Source: Actinacidiphila epipremni (lineage in GTDB: Bacteria > Actinomycetota > Actinomycetes > Streptomycetales > Streptomycetaceae). From it: a DNA stretch of 64,000 nucleotides. Of the stretch, positions 8,238 to 15,782 are shown in pieces; position 1 is the first letter of the stretch, and each line of letters begins with the position of its first letter. Position numbers and translations under genes: made by a program. The notes under the pieces are model-generated. The model was not told the DNA's origin, did no database searches, and was given only the letters and a program-made list of their open reading frames with translations. The DNA lies in NCBI RefSeq assembly GCF_012034175.1, contig NZ_JAATEJ010000032.1:22274-86273 (forward strand). Direction: 5' to 3'.

Positions 8238-9331
8238 GCCGCCAACTCCGTTCCGCCGACCAGCACCCGAACGGGCGTGACGTCCTCGTCGGTGACGATC
8301 AGGTCGGCCGGGCCGCCGAGCGTCAGCTCGCCCGCGCCGGTCAGGCCGTAGAAGCGGGCCGGGGCGCGGCTGGCGAGGTTGACGGCGCGGTCGACCGGCC
8401 AGCCGAGCGCGACGAGCTTGGCCACCTGCTGGAGCAGCGTCACGGTGCTGCCGGCCAGCGTCCCGTCGGGCAGCCGCGGCACCCCGTCGGTGACGGTGAC
8501 GGTGAAGCCGCCCACGGTGAAGGCGCCGTCCCCGGCGCCCGCCGGCGACGCGGCGTCCGTCACGAGCATGATCCGGTGCTCGGCGGCCTTGAGCGCGAGC
8601 ATCGAGGTCTCCCGCGCCAGGTGGATGTCGTCGGCGATGAGCTGGATGGCGACCTCCTCCCGGTTCAGCGTCGCGCCCGCGATGCCGGGGGCGCGGTGGC
8701 TGAAGGCGATCATCCCGTTGAACAGGTGCGTGACCGCGCGCGCCCCGGCGTCGAAGCCCGCGTACGCGGTCGCCGTGTCGGCCCCGGAGTGGCCGGCCTG
8801 CACGATGACGCCCTGCCGGGCGGCCCAGGAGATCAGCTCCAGCGCGCCGGGCAGCTCGGGGGCGACGGTGATGGTGCGCAGCGGCCCGGCGGCCAGGAAG
8901 CGCCGTACGAGGGCGGGGTCGGGGTCGCGCAGGTACTCGGGGCGGTGCACCCCGCGGTGGTGCGGGGAAAGGAACGGCCCCTCGGCATGCACGCCGACGA
9001 CCTTCGCGCCGCGCGGCGCGGCCTCCCGGAGCTTGCCGAGCACGCCGAGCTGGCGGACGACGTTGTCCTCGGAGTCGGTGATGACGGTGGGCTGGACGTG
9101 GAGGACCCCGTCGCGGGCCAGCGCCGCGAGGGCGTGCGCGAACTCCTCGGCGCCTGCGGCGTTGAAGTCCACCCCGCCGTACCCGTTGACCTGGAGGTCG
9201 ACCAGCCCGGGCAGCACGTAGCCGGAGCCGGTCGAGGGCAGCCCGGCGCGTACCAGGCGGCCGTCGTCGATCTCGACGTCGCCCTTGACCCACGCGCCGG
9301 CGATGACGGCGCCTCGTGCGGAAATTCTCAT
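8234..9331 (-). CDS. nagA: N-acetylglucosamine-6-phosphate deacetylase
   Basis: A 365-residue amidohydrolase releasing acetate from GlcNAc-6-P to give GlcN-6-P. Visible motifs are LPGLVDLQVNGYGGVDFN, HAEGPFLSPHHRGVH (metal glutamate), VIVQAGHSGAD and AVTHLFNGM (metal histidines), and LVTDAASPAG (catalytic aspartate). Start ATG 9331 overlaps the gntR stop and has GAGG upstream. The order gntR-nagA-nanE supports regulation of the operon by its own GntR protein. Confidence 0.93.
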   Translation of the reverse strand: MRISARGAVIAGAWVKGDVEIDDGRLVRAGLPSTGSGYVLPGLVDLQVNGYGGVDFNAAGAEEFAHALAALARDGVLHVQPTVITDSEDNVVRQLGVLGKLREAAPRGAKVVGVHAEGPFLSPHHRGVHRPEYLRDPDPALVRRFLAAGPLRTITVAPELPGALELISWAARQGVIVQAGHSGADTATAYAGFDAGARAVTHLFNGMIAFSHRAPGIAGATLNREEVAIQLIADDIHLARETSMLALKAAEHRIMLVTDAASPAGAGDGAFTVGGFTVTVTDGVPRLPDGTLAGSTVTLLQQVAKLVALGWPVDRAVNLASRAPARFYGLTGAGELTLGGPADLIVTDEDVTPVRVLVGGTELAA

Positions 9332-10170
9332 GGATACAACCTCGCTACGTGAGGGACGACGCCGCGGCCGGACGGCTCCGCGGCGGACGCGGTACGGGGG
9401 GCGTGCCCGGCCTGGCCTTCCAGGGCGGCACGGAAGCGGTAGCGGTCGCCGCGGTAGACGCTGCGGCACCACTGGACCACCCGGCGGTTCTCGTCGTAGG
9501 TGGTCTGGACGATCTCCAGGACCGGGTCGCCCGGCGGCAGCCCGAGGTGCTCGGCGAGGTCGGCGGTCGCGCCGCGCGCCTCGATGACGCAGTCGGCCCG
9601 CACCGCGTGCAGCCCGTACTGCTCGGCGAGCGTGCCGTACAGCGAGGCGGTCGCGAAGTCGTGGCCGCCGAGCCCGGGCGCCAGGCCCTCGGGGATCAGG
9701 GAGAAGTCGATCAGGGTCGGGATGCCGTCGAGGTGCCGCAGCCGGACCAGCTCGACCAGCGGTGCGCCGGGGGCGACGCCCAGCAGGTCCGCCTCGTCCA
9801 GGGTGCTGGGCCGGGTGAGGCAGGTGAGCACCTTGGAGCTGGAGGTCAGCCCGTTGGCGGCGGCGAGGTCGGAGAAGCTCACCAGGCCGGTGCCGCCCTC
9901 CTCGATGGACTCCGCGTCCGGTTCGGCCGGCCGCAGCGCCACCGGGGCGGGCGCCTGCCCGCGCACCCACCGGGCACCGGCGACGACGGTGACCAGGCCG
10001 GCCACTTCGAGGTCCTTCAGGGCCTGCCGTACGGTGACCCGGCTGACGTCGAACTGCTCGGCGAGGACGCGTTCGGAGGGCATACGGGAGCCGGGCGCGA
10101 TCACCCCCGACTCGATGCGTTCCCTGAGGTGCTGGGCCACCTTGCGGTGTAGTGCTGGCGATGTAGACAT
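9328..10170 (-). CDS. GntR/HutC-family regulator with UTRA domain
   Basis: A 280-residue transcription factor. The winged HTH spans about residues 7-70 (VAQHLRERIESGVIAPGSRMPSER, then FDVSRVTVRQALKDLEVAGLV). The UTRA effector domain covers about 95-255 (LVELVRLRHLDGIPTLIDFSLIP, then VIEARGATADLAEHLGLPPGDPVLEI). This is the DasR/NagR architecture, whose effectors are amino-sugar phosphates. It lies inside the operon it likely controls; ACCAGTGGTC motifs upstream of the binding-protein gene are candidate operators (inference). A 129-base gap with no clear operator separates it from the SIS gene. It lacks an obvious strong ribosome site. Confidence 0.88.
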   Translation of the reverse strand: MSTSPALHRKVAQHLRERIESGVIAPGSRMPSERVLAEQFDVSRVTVRQALKDLEVAGLVTVVAGARWVRGQAPAPVALRPAEPDAESIEEGGTGLVSFSDLAAANGLTSSSKVLTCLTRPSTLDEADLLGVAPGAPLVELVRLRHLDGIPTLIDFSLIPEGLAPGLGGHDFATASLYGTLAEQYGLHAVRADCVIEARGATADLAEHLGLPPGDPVLEIVQTTYDENRRVVQWCRSVYRGDRYRFRAALEGQAGHAPRTASAAEPSGRGVVPHVARLYP

Positions 10171-10299
10171 GAGCCTGATTGTGTCCGTTGGGTGGGAGGG
10201 CGAGGGACGTCATTCACCGGCCGGTGCCGTACGGCCCGAGGCGGTCCGTACGCCCCGGGGGCGATCGTCCGGCGGGCGCGCCGGTGCCGGCGGGGAGCC

Positions 10300-11325
10300 T
10301 CATTCGTCGTCGTCGAGCTTGGTGCCGGTGTCGAGGAACAGGAACTCGTCGGGGTCGATCCGCCGGTTCCGCGCCGCGCGCAGCGCGACCTGTTGCAGCA
10401 GCGCCGCGACGAAGACCGGGACCTCCAGCGGGCTGTGCGCCTCGATCGGCACGACGAGCGTGCGCCGGCCGTGCGCGACGGGTGGGCCGGTGCGCAGTTC
10501 GACGACGCGGCGGCCGAGCGAGCCGAGCGCCCGGACGATCTGCCCGTCGTCGGGTCCGTCGAGGACGATGTGCAGCGTGGAGGTGCGGGTGGACTCCATG
10601 AGGCCGTGCAGATACTGCCGGGTCTCGAAGGACGCCGCCGGCACCCGGGTGACCTCGCGCAGCAGCAGCGCCCCGCTCTCGGCGGCGCCGTACTGCTCGG
10701 CCGGCGCCACCAGGTCGATGACCTCGGTGGCCGTCAGGCCCTCGGCGATCTGCTCGGCCTGCGCGGAGGTCATGGCGCGGAAGGCGTCCAGCCGCTCGCC
10801 CAGGCTCGCCCAGGACGCGGCGGGCGCGCCGTCGGTCCAGGTCTCGGCGAGCATGGCGACGGCCATGGCGGAGGCGGTGAAGCCGATCGTGGAGGCGAGG
10901 CTGTCGGGCAGGTGGCCGAGGGTGAGCACGCAGTCCCCGGCGGCGGCCATCGGCGAGTCGGTGACGTTGACGACGGCGAGCCGGCGGCCGGGGGCGGCCC
11001 GCATGACGTCCACGGTCTCCCGGCTGCGGCCGGACTGGGACAGCGCGACCAAGGTGGTGTGCCGGTCGAGCGGGCCCGCCTCGGAGGCGTTGACCCGGGT
11101 GGCGGGGATGCCGTGTGCCGTCAGGTGGGCGGCCGGCCCGGCCAGCGCGGCCAGGCTCGCGCCGATGCCGACGAGGGTGACGTGGCCGGGCCGGCCGATG
11201 GCCTGCGCGGCGGCCAGGACCCGTTCGCGCAGCACCGGGGCGATCTCGGTGAGGCGGCCGGCCTGGTCCCGCACGCCCTCGTCGAAGGGGACGAACCCCT
11301 GGCGCAGAAACGCGTTGACGCTCAT
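10300..11325 (-). CDS. SIS-domain sugar-phosphate isomerase/deaminase
   Basis: A 341-residue protein with two SIS domains (about 35-170 and 200-335), like the isomerase half of GlmS or the NagB-II type glucosamine-6-phosphate deaminases. Visible segments are VTLVGIGASLAALAGP, LVALSQSGRSRETVDVM (phosphosugar loop), and LLLREVTRVPAASFETRQYLHG in the second domain. In this operon the expected role is GlcN-6-P to fructose-6-P plus ammonia, completing the pathway after NagA (inference). ATG 11325 overlaps the permease stop. Confidence 0.85.
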   Translation of the reverse strand: MSVNAFLRQGFVPFDEGVRDQAGRLTEIAPVLRERVLAAAQAIGRPGHVTLVGIGASLAALAGPAAHLTAHGIPATRVNASEAGPLDRHTTLVALSQSGRSRETVDVMRAAPGRRLAVVNVTDSPMAAAGDCVLTLGHLPDSLASTIGFTASAMAVAMLAETWTDGAPAASWASLGERLDAFRAMTSAQAEQIAEGLTATEVIDLVAPAEQYGAAESGALLLREVTRVPAASFETRQYLHGLMESTRTSTLHIVLDGPDDGQIVRALGSLGRRVVELRTGPPVAHGRRTLVVPIEAHSPLEVPVFVAALLQQVALRAARNRRIDPDEFLFLDTGTKLDDDE

Positions 11326-12563
11326 CGGCCGCTTGCCGCCCTTCCTCGTCGCGCCAGGGAGTCGATCACGACGGCGGCGACGAGTACGGCACCGGTGATC
11401 ACGTACTTGACCGCGGAGGTCTGGTTGAGCAGGTCCATGCCGTTGGAGACCGCGCCGATGACGAGCATGCCGAGCAGCGCGGAGTAGGCGCTGCCGCGAC
11501 CGCCGAACAGGCTGGTGCCGCCGATGACCGCCGCGGCGATCGCGTTGAGCAGGATGTCGCTGCCGCCGCTGGCCTGGTTGACGGCGAACAGCCGGGAGGC
11601 GGCGAGCACCCCGCCGAAGGCGGCCAGCGAGGAGGCGATGGTGAAGGCGATGACCTTGACGGTGCCGACCTGGATGCCGGCCCGGCGGGCCGCCTCGGCG
11701 TTGCCGCCGACGGCGAACAGCTTGCGGCCGAAGGTCGTGCCGCGCAGCAGGACGTCCACCGCGACGACGAGGCCGACGAAGATGAGCAGCGACAGCGGGA
11801 TGCCGTGCCACCGGGAGAAGACGACCGTGGCCGCGAGGATCACCGCGGTCACCGCCCCGTCGCGTACCAGGTCGCCGGTGAACGGCCGTACGGCCAGGCC
11901 GCGTTCGCGGCGCCACCGGGCGGTGAGGCAGGTCCTGCCGACGGCCGCGGACGCGTACACGGCGGCGATGACGTAGCCGATCCACGACTGGAGGGTGGTG
12001 TTGGCGAGCGAGGCGATCGTGCCGTCGTAGGGGATGTTGATCGTGCCGTGGTTGCCGAGTACGAGCAGTTGGCCGCCCTGCCAGGCGAGCAGGCCGCCCA
12101 GGGTCAGGACGAACGACGGGACGCCGAGCTTGGTGAAGATCATGCCGTGGAAGAGGCCGATCGCGGCGCCGAAGACCACGGCCACGACGATCGCGAGGAC
12201 CGGTGGCCAGCCGTGGTTGATGGTCAGCACGACCATCGCGGCCGATGTGATGCCGCTGACCGACCCGGCCGACAGGTCGATCTCGCCGATGACCAGGACG
12301 AAGACGATGCCGAGCGCGATGACGCCGGTGGAGGCGATCTGCAGGCTCAGGTTGGACAGGTTCTGCGGCGACAGGAAGCGGCCGTTGGCGATCTGGAAGA
12401 TCACCGAGATGACGACGAGGCCGAGGATGACGGGCAGCGGCCCGAGGTCGCCGGTGCGCAGGCGCTGGACGCGCTCGCGTATCCAGTTCCCGGTGTCCGG
12501 TGGTGGTGTGCCGGCGGTCGCGCGAGCGGGTCCGACGGGGCCGGTGGCGGTGTGGGTGGTCAC
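11322..12563 (-). CDS. Sugar ABC transporter permease (XylH-like)
   Basis: A 413-residue polytopic permease of the BPD_transp_2 group (RbsC/XylH). Hydrophobic spans begin at ILGLVVISVIFQIANGRFLS, and the family's LVIGEIDLSAGSVSGI and the cytoplasmic GNAEAARRAGIQVG coupling loop are present, followed by GGTSLFGGRGS near the C-terminus. Start is GTG 12563, which overlaps the ATPase stop (GTGA). About 10 spans are predicted. It forms the transmembrane part of the amino-sugar importer with the ATPase and binding protein of this operon. Confidence 0.9.
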   Translation of the reverse strand: MTTHTATGPVGPARATAGTPPPDTGNWIRERVQRLRTGDLGPLPVILGLVVISVIFQIANGRFLSPQNLSNLSLQIASTGVIALGIVFVLVIGEIDLSAGSVSGITSAAMVVLTINHGWPPVLAIVVAVVFGAAIGLFHGMIFTKLGVPSFVLTLGGLLAWQGGQLLVLGNHGTINIPYDGTIASLANTTLQSWIGYVIAAVYASAAVGRTCLTARWRRERGLAVRPFTGDLVRDGAVTAVILAATVVFSRWHGIPLSLLIFVGLVVAVDVLLRGTTFGRKLFAVGGNAEAARRAGIQVGTVKVIAFTIASSLAAFGGVLAASRLFAVNQASGGSDILLNAIAAAVIGGTSLFGGRGSAYSALLGMLVIGAVSNGMDLLNQTSAVKYVITGAVLVAAVVIDSLARRGRAASGR

Positions 12564-13378
12564 GGTCGTCCTTCCTCGGCCCGGTCGCGGCGCAGCTTGC
12601 GGCGCTTGTGGGCACTGCTGTCGGCGACGCCGGTGATGGCGGCGACGACCTGTTCCTCGGTGGTCCCCTCGACGGGGAACTCGGCGACGCTGCGGCCCAG
12701 CCGCAGGCAGACGATGCGGTCGGCCACGTCGAAGACGTCGGCGAGGTTGTGGCTGACCATCAGGACCGCGTGGCCCTCGGCGCGCAGCCGCTCGATGAGT
12801 TCGAGCACCTCGGCGGTCTGCTCGACGCCGAGGGCCGCGGTGGGTTCGTCGAGGATGACCAGCCGCGGGTCGCCGAGCAGCGACCGGGCGATGGCGACGG
12901 ACTGGCGCTGGCCGCCCGACAGCGACGACACCGGGGCGCGCAGGTCCTTGATCCGCACCGACAGCCGCTTGAGCAGCCCGACGGCGACCTCCTCCATGTC
13001 GAGCGCGCTGAGGAAGCCCCCGTGGTGCTTCTCGCGGCCGAGGAAGAGGTTCGCGACGATGTCCAGGTTGTCGCACAGGGCGAGGTCCTGGTAGACGGTC
13101 GCGATGCCGAGGCGGGTGGAGTCGACGGGCCGGCGCGGCGAGACCTGCTCGCCGCCGAACCTCATGGTGCCGCCGTCGCGGGGGTGGGCCCCGGCGATCG
13201 TCTTGATGAGGGTGGACTTCCCGGCGCCGTTGTCGCCGACGAGCGCGACGACCTCTCCCGCGGCGACGGTCATGCTCACGCCGCCGAGTGCCTTCACGGC
13301 GCCGAAGCTCTTGGTGATGCCCTCCAGCTGGAGCACGGGGGGCGGGCCCTGTCCGGCCCGCTGCGCGGTCGACGTCAT
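12560..13378 (-). CDS. Sugar ABC transporter ATP-binding protein (XylG-like)
   Basis: A 272-residue ABC ATPase with a single nucleotide-binding domain, not the tandem ~500-residue RbsA type. Walker A is GDNGAGKST, the Q-loop lies in TVYQDLALCDNL, the signature is SSLSGGQRQSVAIARSLL, Walker B is LVILDEPTAAL and the H-loop is VLMVSHN. The C-terminus is lysine/arginine-rich (HKRRKLRRDRAEEGRP). It overlaps both the ROK gene and the permease gene by 4 bases. Two copies are expected per transporter. Confidence 0.92.
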   Translation of the reverse strand: MTSTAQRAGQGPPPVLQLEGITKSFGAVKALGGVSMTVAAGEVVALVGDNGAGKSTLIKTIAGAHPRDGGTMRFGGEQVSPRRPVDSTRLGIATVYQDLALCDNLDIVANLFLGREKHHGGFLSALDMEEVAVGLLKRLSVRIKDLRAPVSSLSGGQRQSVAIARSLLGDPRLVILDEPTAALGVEQTAEVLELIERLRAEGHAVLMVSHNLADVFDVADRIVCLRLGRSVAEFPVEGTTEEQVVAAITGVADSSAHKRRKLRRDRAEEGRP

Positions 13379-14364
13379 TGGCCGGTTCCTTTCGTACGGG
13401 GGTGGTCCGCGGCGGCGGCGACGGCGGCGGGCCGGGCGAGGTGCCAGGCAGCCGCGCCGGCCAGGCCCGCGTCGTCACCGCATGCGGCGGCGGACACCTC
13501 GACGTCCCAGGAGACGTGCGAGACGGGGGTGTCGCGGATCCGGCGGCCCAGTTCCCGCAGCAGCGGCTCACCCGCGGCGCGGGCGAGGCCGCCGCCCACG
13601 ACCAGCACGTCGGGCGAGACGACATGGCACAGCAGGATCGCGGCGGCAGCCGCCGCGTCGGCGATGTCGGCGAGGGCGCCCGCGGCCAGGTCGCGCGTGT
13701 GCCGGACCTGGTCGTCGCTGCCGGTCGCGGCGGCCAGCTCGGTCAGGACGCGGTAGTCGGCGTCCTGGCCGAGCGCCCGCGCGGCGCGGCTCACCCGCTG
13801 CCCCGAGCCGAGGTCCTCGATCATCGGGCGTCCGGCGCCGAGCAGGTGCAGGAAGCCGATCTGGAAGCCGGTCACCCGCCCGGACAGCACCCGGCCGTCG
13901 CTGACGACCGCCGCGCCGATGCCGGTGGACAGCGTGAGGTAGGCGGTGGTGCCGGCCGGGCTTCCGGCGCCGTAGTACGTCTCGCCGACCGCGGCGAGTT
14001 CGGCGTCGCCGGCGAGCTCGACGGCCAGCCCGCCGGCCTCGGCCAGGTGGGCGGCCGACAGCCGGCCGAGGTCGGTGGCGGGCAGGTTGCGCGCGACGTG
14101 CAGCCGGCCCTCGACGTGGTCCACCCGTCCCGGCAGCCCGACGACCGCGCGGACGGCTCCGGTGCCCGCCGCGGTCCGGGCCATCAGGGCGGCGACCTGC
14201 TCGTGGACCGCGCCGTGCCGTACCGGCTCCCGCAGCCGGGCGGTCACGGTGCCGCCGGGACCGACGAGGGCGGCGCGGACGCTGGTGCCGCCCACGTCGA
14301 CCGCGACGACCTGCGGTGCGTCACTGCTGGGGGAGGTGCCGGGGGAGGCGCTGGGGGAGGCCAT
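13375..14364 (-). CDS. ROK-family sugar kinase
   Basis: A 329-residue ROK (repressor, ORF, kinase) protein of the ASKHA fold. It has the phosphate-1 motif AVDVGGTSVRAALV, VVGLPGRVD and the adenosine motif VLVVGGGLARAAG. In the middle, LSTGIGAAVVSDGRVLSG and the GF-QIGFLHLLGAG region are present, but the ROK zinc signature CxCGxxGCxE that normally follows is absent (GRPMIEDLGSGQ instead). Expected substrate from context is ManNAc or GlcNAc (inference). No N-terminal HTH, so it is a kinase and not a NagC-type repressor. Start directly abuts the binding-protein stop. Confidence 0.82.
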   Translation of the reverse strand: MASPSASPGTSPSSDAPQVVAVDVGGTSVRAALVGPGGTVTARLREPVRHGAVHEQVAALMARTAAGTGAVRAVVGLPGRVDHVEGRLHVARNLPATDLGRLSAAHLAEAGGLAVELAGDAELAAVGETYYGAGSPAGTTAYLTLSTGIGAAVVSDGRVLSGRVTGFQIGFLHLLGAGRPMIEDLGSGQRVSRAARALGQDADYRVLTELAAATGSDDQVRHTRDLAAGALADIADAAAAAAILLCHVVSPDVLVVGGGLARAAGEPLLRELGRRIRDTPVSHVSWDVEVSAAACGDDAGLAGAAAWHLARPAAVAAAADHPRTKGTGQ

Positions 14365-15504
14365 TCAGCGCAGTCCCGCCGTGGCGCACGCCTTGGCGTA
14401 GTCGGCCGTGCAGATCTGGGCGACGGTGAGATAGCCGCTGTCGAGCAGCTTCTCCTTCATGTTGTCCATCGTCACGGCGATGGACTCCAGCAGGTAGGCG
14501 GGCACCTTGTGGGCGCCGTCGTCGATCGTGCCGTTGAGCAGCTCGCCGGAGGGCTGCTTGCCGGTGGCGAGGGCGGCGGCGGCCTTGGCGCCGATCTGCG
14601 CCTCGGTCTCGACCGGCAGGTACGTGCTCTCGTAGAGGTCGCCCGCGACCATGTTCTGGATGGCGTCGAGCTGGGTGTCCAGGCCGGTGACGGACGGCAT
14701 CGGCGTGACGCCCGCGCTCTTGAGGGCCGCGATGACGCCGGTGGCCATGCCGTCGTTGCCCGCGTAGACCCCGGCGATGTTGGCGGCGCCGAGCTTGGTG
14801 ATGGCCTGCTGCATCTGGTTCTGCGCGTTGGCGGCCGACCACCCCTTCGTGTCGTACTCGGCGGCGACGGTGAAGTCGGAGGAGTCGATGACGCCGTGGG
14901 CGCCGTCCTTCTCCGGCTTGGCGCCGGAGTCGACGGGGTCGCCGTTCATCATGACGACGTTGCCGGTGGTCCTGCCGTCCTTCTTGAGCTTGTCGAGCAG
15001 CGACTGCATGCCCACGGCGCCCTGCTGGACGTTGTCGAACTTCACGCCGTAGTCGACGCCGGCGTTGTAGATGACCCGGTCGTAGCTCATGACCTTCACG
15101 CCCTGGCGGCGGGCGCCGGCGACGACGGCCCCGGCGGCGTTGGAGTCCACCGGGTCGATGACCAGCACGCTCGCGCCCTCGGTGAGGGCGGACTCGGTCT
15201 GGCTGAGCTGCTTGTTGGCGTCCCCGGCGGCGTTGTAGTAGCGCAGCTCGCACTGGGGGCAGCTCTCGGCGAGCTGCTTTTCGAACGTGGGCTTGTCGCG
15301 CGCCTCGTAGCGGGCGGTCGCGTTCTCCGGGAGGAGCAGCGCGACGATCGGGTGCTGCGCGGACTTGCCGGAGCCGTTGTCGCCGGCCGAGCCAGGTGAC
15401 GCGTCGTTTCCGTTCGACGCGCACGCGGACAGCAGGAGCGCTCCGGCGACCGCGACGCCGAGGGCGGCTGTGCGTCTGCGGCCGGAAAGGGAAGATATGT
15501 TCAT
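14365..15504 (-). CDS. Sugar ABC transporter substrate-binding lipoprotein
   Basis: A 379-residue periplasmic-binding-protein type 1 lipoprotein (RbsB/XylF type). The N-terminus has basic residues, a hydrophobic stretch (AALGVAVAGALLLS) and the lipobox LLLSAC, so cysteine 29 or close would be lipidated. Mature-domain marks are HPIVALLLPENATARYEARD, GASVLVIDPVDSNAAGAVVAGA and YAGNDGMATGVIAALKSAG. ATG 15504 is chosen over 15570 because GGTGG is 9 bases upstream and the signal peptide starts there. First gene of the amino-sugar operon, immediately downstream of the operator-rich promoter region. Confidence 0.92.
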   Translation of the reverse strand: MNISSLSGRRRTAALGVAVAGALLLSACASNGNDASPGSAGDNGSGKSAQHPIVALLLPENATARYEARDKPTFEKQLAESCPQCELRYYNAAGDANKQLSQTESALTEGASVLVIDPVDSNAAGAVVAGARRQGVKVMSYDRVIYNAGVDYGVKFDNVQQGAVGMQSLLDKLKKDGRTTGNVVMMNGDPVDSGAKPEKDGAHGVIDSSDFTVAAEYDTKGWSAANAQNQMQQAITKLGAANIAGVYAGNDGMATGVIAALKSAGVTPMPSVTGLDTQLDAIQNMVAGDLYESTYLPVETEAQIGAKAAAALATGKQPSGELLNGTIDDGAHKVPAYLLESIAVTMDNMKEKLLDSGYLTVAQICTADYAKACATAGLR

Positions 15505-15551
15505 ACGAGTTCGTCCACCTCTGTGCCGTTTAGAGCGGGGTGAGGTGAACC

Positions 15552-15581
15552 ACGCTAGAAGCGGGTGCAACCAGTGGTCAA
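15552..15581 (-). promoter_or_regulatory. Promoter of the amino-sugar operon
   Basis: On the minus strand a -35 TTGACC (15581-15576), an 18-bp spacer and TAGCGT (15557-15552) make a good vegetative-type promoter 48 bases before the binding-protein ATG. The 10-mer motif at 15570-15579 overlaps the -35 and spacer, so a bound repressor would block polymerase (inference). Confidence 0.6.
15570..15579. promoter_or_regulatory. Candidate GntR operator, site 1
   Basis: ACCAGTGGTC, one of three identical 10-mers (this or the reverse complement) within 185 bases, overlapping the operon's -35. Confidence 0.5.
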
Positions 15582-15613
15582 CCCTTTGGTATCACAGCTC
15601 GGTAACCGTAGTA

Positions 15614-15623
15614 GACCACTGGT
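15614..15623. promoter_or_regulatory. Candidate GntR operator, site 2
   Basis: GACCACTGGT, reverse complement of site 1. With the preceding TA it contains TAGACCACT, matching one half of the DasR-type dre consensus as I recall it. Confidence 0.5.
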
Positions 15624-15683
15624 ATTATTCAGCGCCTGGCCAGCGCATCTTCCGCCACCGCAGGGGCAGTCGGGGCAACAGAA

Positions 15684-15718
15684 GACCCCCGGGGCCGCAC
15701 GGGGAGGCGCCGGGGGTC
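15684..15718. terminator. Hairpin downstream of nnrD/nnrE
   Basis: Perfect 9-bp arms GACCCCCGG / CCGGGGGTC around a 17-base loop, 65 bases past the nnr stop in its direction of transcription, followed on that strand by a T-rich TTCTGTT. Likely separates nnr from the amino-sugar operon. Confidence 0.55.
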
Positions 15719-15743
15719 GGCAGGGCTCGGTTATCTGGTCCGA

Positions 15744-15753
15744 ACCAGTGGTC
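15744..15753. promoter_or_regulatory. Candidate GntR operator, site 3
   Basis: ACCAGTGGTC again; with the following base it reads AGTGGTCT, half of a dre-like site. It also sits in an imperfect dyad CTGGTCCGAACCAG (15736-15749). Confidence 0.5.
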
Positions 15754-15782
15754 TCATAGCGGGGCAGGCGCCACCGGACGGT

